From SIRX01 sp965214475 (lineage in GTDB: Bacteria; Actinomycetota; Rubrobacteria; Rubrobacterales; Rubrobacteraceae), in assembly GCA_965214475.1 (NCBI GenBank), contig OZ243953.1, positions 1,612,001-1,676,000 on the forward strand: a DNA stretch of 64,000 nt, written 5' to 3'. The notes under the pieces were generated by a model, which was not told the DNA's origin, did no database searches, and saw nothing but the letters and a program-made list of their open reading frames with translations. The stretch's first letter is position 1. Each line of letters begins with the position of its first letter. Shown here piece by piece: positions 60,727 to 64,000 of the stretch. Position numbers and translations under genes: made by a program.

Positions 60727-60906
60727 TGCTACTCTCCAATGCTGTTTACCAAGGTTTGTCGCTCACTGGATCTAACCCGAACATAGTTTATCGTCCGGTA
60801 ATCAAATAACTCTTACAAGACTATTACGACTGTAAAACCCGGTCTGGATCACCGCAGACCGCCAACACACCTTGACACCCCACCTTTTTGGCGCTACAAA
60901 GCACCT

Positions 60907-61222
60907 TACAGGCGATGACGGGAACGAGTAAGGTTGCTAAATCCCGAAACAGCGAGCCGGGGATGGTGTGAGCCCGACGCGGGACACGACCCGAAAATCC
61001 TCCCAGAGCCGCCGGCAGAAAGCGAAGGATGAACTCCAGGCGTTAGTAAGCACGGCCGGGCCCGCCCGTTATAGCGGAAGGGTGTGGTCAAGACTCTGCA
61101 CCTATAGAGTGGTCCGGGGCCGCGAGGTTCCGGTCAAGCAGGATGGTACCGCGAGAGCTTCTTACAAAGCTCCCGCCCCTGCGGTGGAGCGCTGCTCCGT
61201 CCGCGGCGGGCGGGAGCTTTTG
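60907..61222 (+). ncRNA. T-box leader of ileS
   Basis: A tRNA-sensing leader RNA. The conserved T-box AGGATGGTACCGCGAG lies at about 61140-61155, and CAGCGAGCCGGGG with TGGTG and AGCCC downstream (60950-60975) matches the usual stem II/III region. Stem I appears very short: GGGAACGAGTAAGG to AAATCCC, with a probable specifier ATC (60941-60943), an isoleucine codon. Very short stem I leaders are known for actinobacterial ileS. Uncharged tRNA-Ile should relieve repression. Confidence 0.85.
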
Positions 61223-61223
61223 A
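61167..61223 (+). terminator. T-box terminator hairpin before ileS
   Basis: AAGCTCCCGCCC pairs with GGGCGGGAGCTT and is followed by TTTTG. It overlaps the antiterminator (T-box) side, as expected for switching. Translation control is an alternative, as the ribosome site AAAGGAG (61232-61238) lies just behind. Confidence 0.75.
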
Positions 61224-61242
61224 TTTACACAAAAGGAGCGGT

Positions 61243-64000
61243 ATGTTCGAAAAAGTAAATTCTCAGGTCAACTTCCCGGAACTCGAACGCGGGATGATGG
61301 ACCTCTGGGAGAAATCCGGGACCTTCGAGAAATCCGTCGAGCGCCGGCCGGAAGACAAACCCTTCGTGTTCTACGAGGGACCGCCAACGGCCAACGGAAG
61401 GCCCGGGTTTCACCACGTGTTGTCGCGGGCTTTTAAGGACCTGATCCCGCGCTACAAGACCATGCAGGGCTACCGCGTCGAGCGCAAGGGCGGCTGGGAT
61501 TGCCACGGCCTCCCCGTCGAACTGGAAGTAGAGAAAGAACTCGGACTCTCCGGTAAGAACGACATCGAAGGCTACGGCGTCGAGGAGTTCAATAAGCTCT
61601 GCCGCGAGTCCGTCTTCCGCTACGTCGGGGAGTGGCGCGAGATGAGCGACCGCATGGGCTTCTGGGCCGATATGGACAATGCCTACTGGACCCTGGACAA
61701 CACCTACATCGAAAGCGTCTGGTGGGCACTCAAACAACTCTACGAGAAAGACCTACTCTACGAAGGCTACAAAGTAACCGCCCACTGCCCCCGTGACCAG
61801 ACCTCGCTGTCGAGCGCCGAAGTCGCTATGGGCTACGAAGACGTGGTGGATCCGAGCGTCTATGTCCGGCTGCCGCTCGTGGAGGATCCGGAGACCAGCC
61901 TGCTCATCTGGACGACCACCCCCTGGACCCTGATCTCCAACACCGCCGTAGCCGCCGCCCCGAACATCGAATACGCCACCGTCCAATCAAACGGCGAAAA
62001 ACTCATCCTCGCCCGCGAATTGTTGGACAAAGTGCTCGGCGAAGAGAATTACGAAGTCCTCGCCGTCACCGAAGGCCGGAACCTGGAAGGCAAGAAATAC
62101 CAGCGCCCCTTCGACTACGTCTCCGTAGAAGAGAGCGAAAATCTCTTCACCGTCGTGCTCGGAGACTATGTGACCACCACCGAGGGAACCGGTCTCGTCC
62201 ACACGGCTCCGGCCTACGGCGAGGACGACGCCCGCACCGGCCGCCGCTACGACCTACCGACTTTCCATCCTGTGCGGAGCGACGGAACCTTCGACGAGCG
62301 GATAGGCGCCTTCTCCGGCCAGTTCGTAAAGGATGCTGACCCCAGCCTCGTGGAAGAGTTGCGTGAAAGTGGTGCCCTCTTCCGCTCCGAAGACTACGAG
62401 CACCCCTATCCCCACTGCTGGCGATGCGGGACGCCGCTCCTCTACTACGCAAAGAAGGCCTGGTACGCTCGCACGACCCGCGTGCTGGACGAGCTACTGG
62501 AGGAGAACGAGAACATCAACTGGGTCCCTGGGCACATAAAGTGGGGCCGATTCGGGGACTGGCTCCGCAACAACGTAGACTGGGCGCTCAGCCGCGAACG
62601 TTATTGGGGAACCCCACTCCCCATCTGGCGTTGTGAGCAGGGTCACACCACCGTCGTCGGGAGCGTCGAAGAGCTAGAAGAGAAAGCCGTAGGTACCGTC
62701 CCCGACGACCTACACCGTCCCTACGTGGACGACGTAAAAGTATCCTGCGGCGAGTGCGGCGAGGAAGCGAAGCGCGTCCCGGAGGTGCTCGACGCCTGGT
62801 TCGATTCCGGAAGTATGCCGTTCGCCCAGGACCACTACCCGCTAGAGAACGAAGAACACTTCGAGAACCACTTCCCGGCGGACTACATCTGTGAGGCCGT
62901 GGACCAGACGCGGGGCTGGTTCTACTCGCTGCTGGCAGTCTCGACGCTGCTCTTCGGGAAGAGCTCGTACAAGACCTGCCTCGTACTGGGCCATATTCTG
63001 GACTCCGAGGGTAAGAAGATGAGCAAGAGCCGGGGCAACGTGGTGAACCCGTGGGAGATCTTCGACCGGCAGGGGGCCGACGCCCTTCGCTGGGCGCTCT
63101 ACACTGCAACCAGCCTCGGCAACCCGCGCCGCTTCTCCGAAGAACAGGTAGATGAAGCCGTGCGCAAGTATCTGCTCACCCTCTGGAACACCTACTCCTT
63201 CTTCGTCACCTACGCCCGCATCGACGGCTTCGATCCGAAAAGAGATTACGTCGCGCCCGAAGAGCGTAGCCTGATGGACCGCTGGGTTCTCTCCGAGCTA
63301 CAACTAACTACACGAGCCGTCACCGAGAAACTCGACGCCTACGACGTAACGGCCGCCGGCAGGGCCATCGGCGAGTTCGTGGACGAGCTTTCCAACTGGT
63401 ACGTCCGACGCAGCCGCCGCCGCTTCTGGAAGGGCGAGGACGACACGGACAAGAAAGCCGCCCACTCAACGCTCTACGAATGCCTTTCCACGGTGGCGAA
63501 GCTCACCGCTCCTTTTACACCGTTTGTCGCAGAGAGCCTCTACCAGAACCTCGTCCGGGGCGCGGACGACGAAGCACCGGATAGCGTTCACCTGGCAGAA
63601 TGGCCTGTACTCGATGATTCTCTCGTGAACCAGGATCTTTCCAGCAAAATGGCCATCGCCCGGCGTGTGGTGGTGCTAGGTCGGGCGGCCCGCAACGCCG
63701 CCGCCACAAAGACTCGTCAGCCGTTGCGTGAGGTCGTCGTGGTTCCGGCGGACGGAGACGAAGAGTTTCGGAGTGGGTTGGAGAGTATGAAGGAGATTGT
63801 TCTGGATGAGCTAAACGTCAAAGGGTTGCGCTTTGGCGCGGCCGAGGACGTGGTGGCCTACGACCTCAAGCCAAACCTCTCGGTGGTCGGACCCAAGTTC
63901 GGACGGCTAGCGCCGGCCATCCGGGAGGCGCTAGCGACAGTTTCCCTGGAAGTCGGTGAACGCGCCGCCGCCGGTGAAAGTGTCTCCATAATAGTCGGGG
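61243..64000 (+). CDS. ileS: Isoleucyl-tRNA synthetase (3' end outside window)
   Basis: The first 919 codons of isoleucyl-tRNA synthetase; the stop is beyond the window. The HIGH-type motif is GRPGFHHV (about residues 55-62) in FYEGPPTANG..., and the KMSKS loop is GKKMSKSRGN. The editing domain region carries WTTTPWTLISNTAVA, and the anticodon-binding domain follows (LSNWYVRRSRRRFWKG). It resembles the Thermus-type, eukaryote-like IleRS with 'HH' in the HIGH position. It is controlled by the T-box leader. ATG 61243 has AAAGGAG five bases upstream. Confidence 0.95.
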   Translation, partial: MFEKVNSQVNFPELERGMMDLWEKSGTFEKSVERRPEDKPFVFYEGPPTANGRPGFHHVLSRAFKDLIPRYKTMQGYRVERKGGWDCHGLPVELEVEKELGLSGKNDIEGYGVEEFNKLCRESVFRYVGEWREMSDRMGFWADMDNAYWTLDNTYIESVWWALKQLYEKDLLYEGYKVTAHCPRDQTSLSSAEVAMGYEDVVDPSVYVRLPLVEDPETSLLIWTTTPWTLISNTAVAAAPNIEYATVQSNGEKLILARELLDKVLGEENYEVLAVTEGRNLEGKKYQRPFDYVSVEESENLFTVVLGDYVTTTEGTGLVHTAPAYGEDDARTGRRYDLPTFHPVRSDGTFDERIGAFSGQFVKDADPSLVEELRESGALFRSEDYEHPYPHCWRCGTPLLYYAKKAWYARTTRVLDELLEENENINWVPGHIKWGRFGDWLRNNVDWALSRERYWGTPLPIWRCEQGHTTVVGSVEELEEKAVGTVPDDLHRPYVDDVKVSCGECGEEAKRVPEVLDAWFDSGSMPFAQDHYPLENEEHFENHFPADYICEAVDQTRGWFYSLLAVSTLLFGKSSYKTCLVLGHILDSEGKKMSKSRGNVVNPWEIFDRQGADALRWALYTATSLGNPRRFSEEQVDEAVRKYLLTLWNTYSFFVTYARIDGFDPKRDYVAPEERSLMDRWVLSELQLTTRAVTEKLDAYDVTAAGRAIGEFVDELSNWYVRRSRRRFWKGEDDTDKKAAHSTLYECLSTVAKLTAPFTPFVAESLYQNLVRGADDEAPDSVHLAEWPVLDDSLVNQDLSSKMAIARRVVVLGRAARNAAATKTRQPLREVVVVPADGDEEFRSGLESMKEIVLDELNVKGLRFGAAEDVVAYDLKPNLSVVGPKFGRLAPAIREALATVSLEVGERAAAGESVSIIVG

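Overview
The window looks like chromosomal DNA of a high-GC Actinomycete, most likely Rubrobacter or a close relative. This is inferred from gene content: class III PHA synthase with a PadR-type PHB-responsive repressor, class E-type sortase, PASTA kinase, a T-box in front of ileS, and many acyl-CoA genes. No rRNA, tRNA, CRISPR array or intact transposase was found. The only mobile trace is a 172-bp MITE-like element with an 8-bp target duplication, plus a possible transposase remnant.

Layout. 1-3744 (minus): an operon of MaoC hydratase, CaiB CoA-transferase, CitE-like lyase and two-subunit class I fumarase, probably degrading a C5 dicarboxylate (mesaconate, citramalate or itaconate). 4031-7703: unknown gene, 39-aa membrane peptide, sodium:solute symporter, GST and MBL-fold lactonase-like hydrolase. 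7822-11482: hydroxyacid-oxoacid transhydrogenase and phaE-phaC. 11705-15641: WYL regulator and small stress/accessory genes, two of them decayed. 15642-16113: remnants and the MITE. 16058-27503: aldo/keto reductase, acyl-CoA dehydrogenase, a frameshifted gene, GNAT, then the second PHA block (phaA, phasin, phaQ, phaB), another FabG-like SDR, two MDR oxidoreductases and a CoA-transferase. 27660-30286: a divergent diterpenoid pair homologous to Mycobacterium tuberculosis Rv3378c and Rv3377c. 30435-32225: GGDEF/EAL protein. 32302-37941: DUF1445, NRAMP-like, HyuA and HyuB operon (5-oxoproline/D-glutamate). 37938-42420: GH15 protein, SDR, FAH-family hydrolase, acyl-CoA dehydrogenase. 42793-48914: zinc ribbon, sortase, PASTA kinase, MurJ, secreted serine hydrolase. 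49229-57308: a tandemly duplicated (GNAT-like + FemAB) pair followed by acyl carrier protein, AMP-forming ligase and LysA-like PLP decarboxylase. 57440-64000: coiled-coil protein, endonuclease V, membrane molybdopterin oxidoreductase, T-box leader and ileS (cut by the window end).

Main themes. (1) PHA storage is spread over two loci that appear linked by a shared palindromic operator, TATRTG-N7-CAYATA, in front of phaQ and phaE-phaC. (2) The diterpene pair resembles the tuberculosinol system of M. tuberculosis outside mycobacteria. (3) The FemAB/GNAT/ACP/ligase/decarboxylase cluster resembles the accessory module of exosortase-A loci and the butirosin ACP-decarboxylation chemistry, but has no exosortase in view. 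It may be an undescribed ACP-dependent aminoacylation system for the cell envelope.
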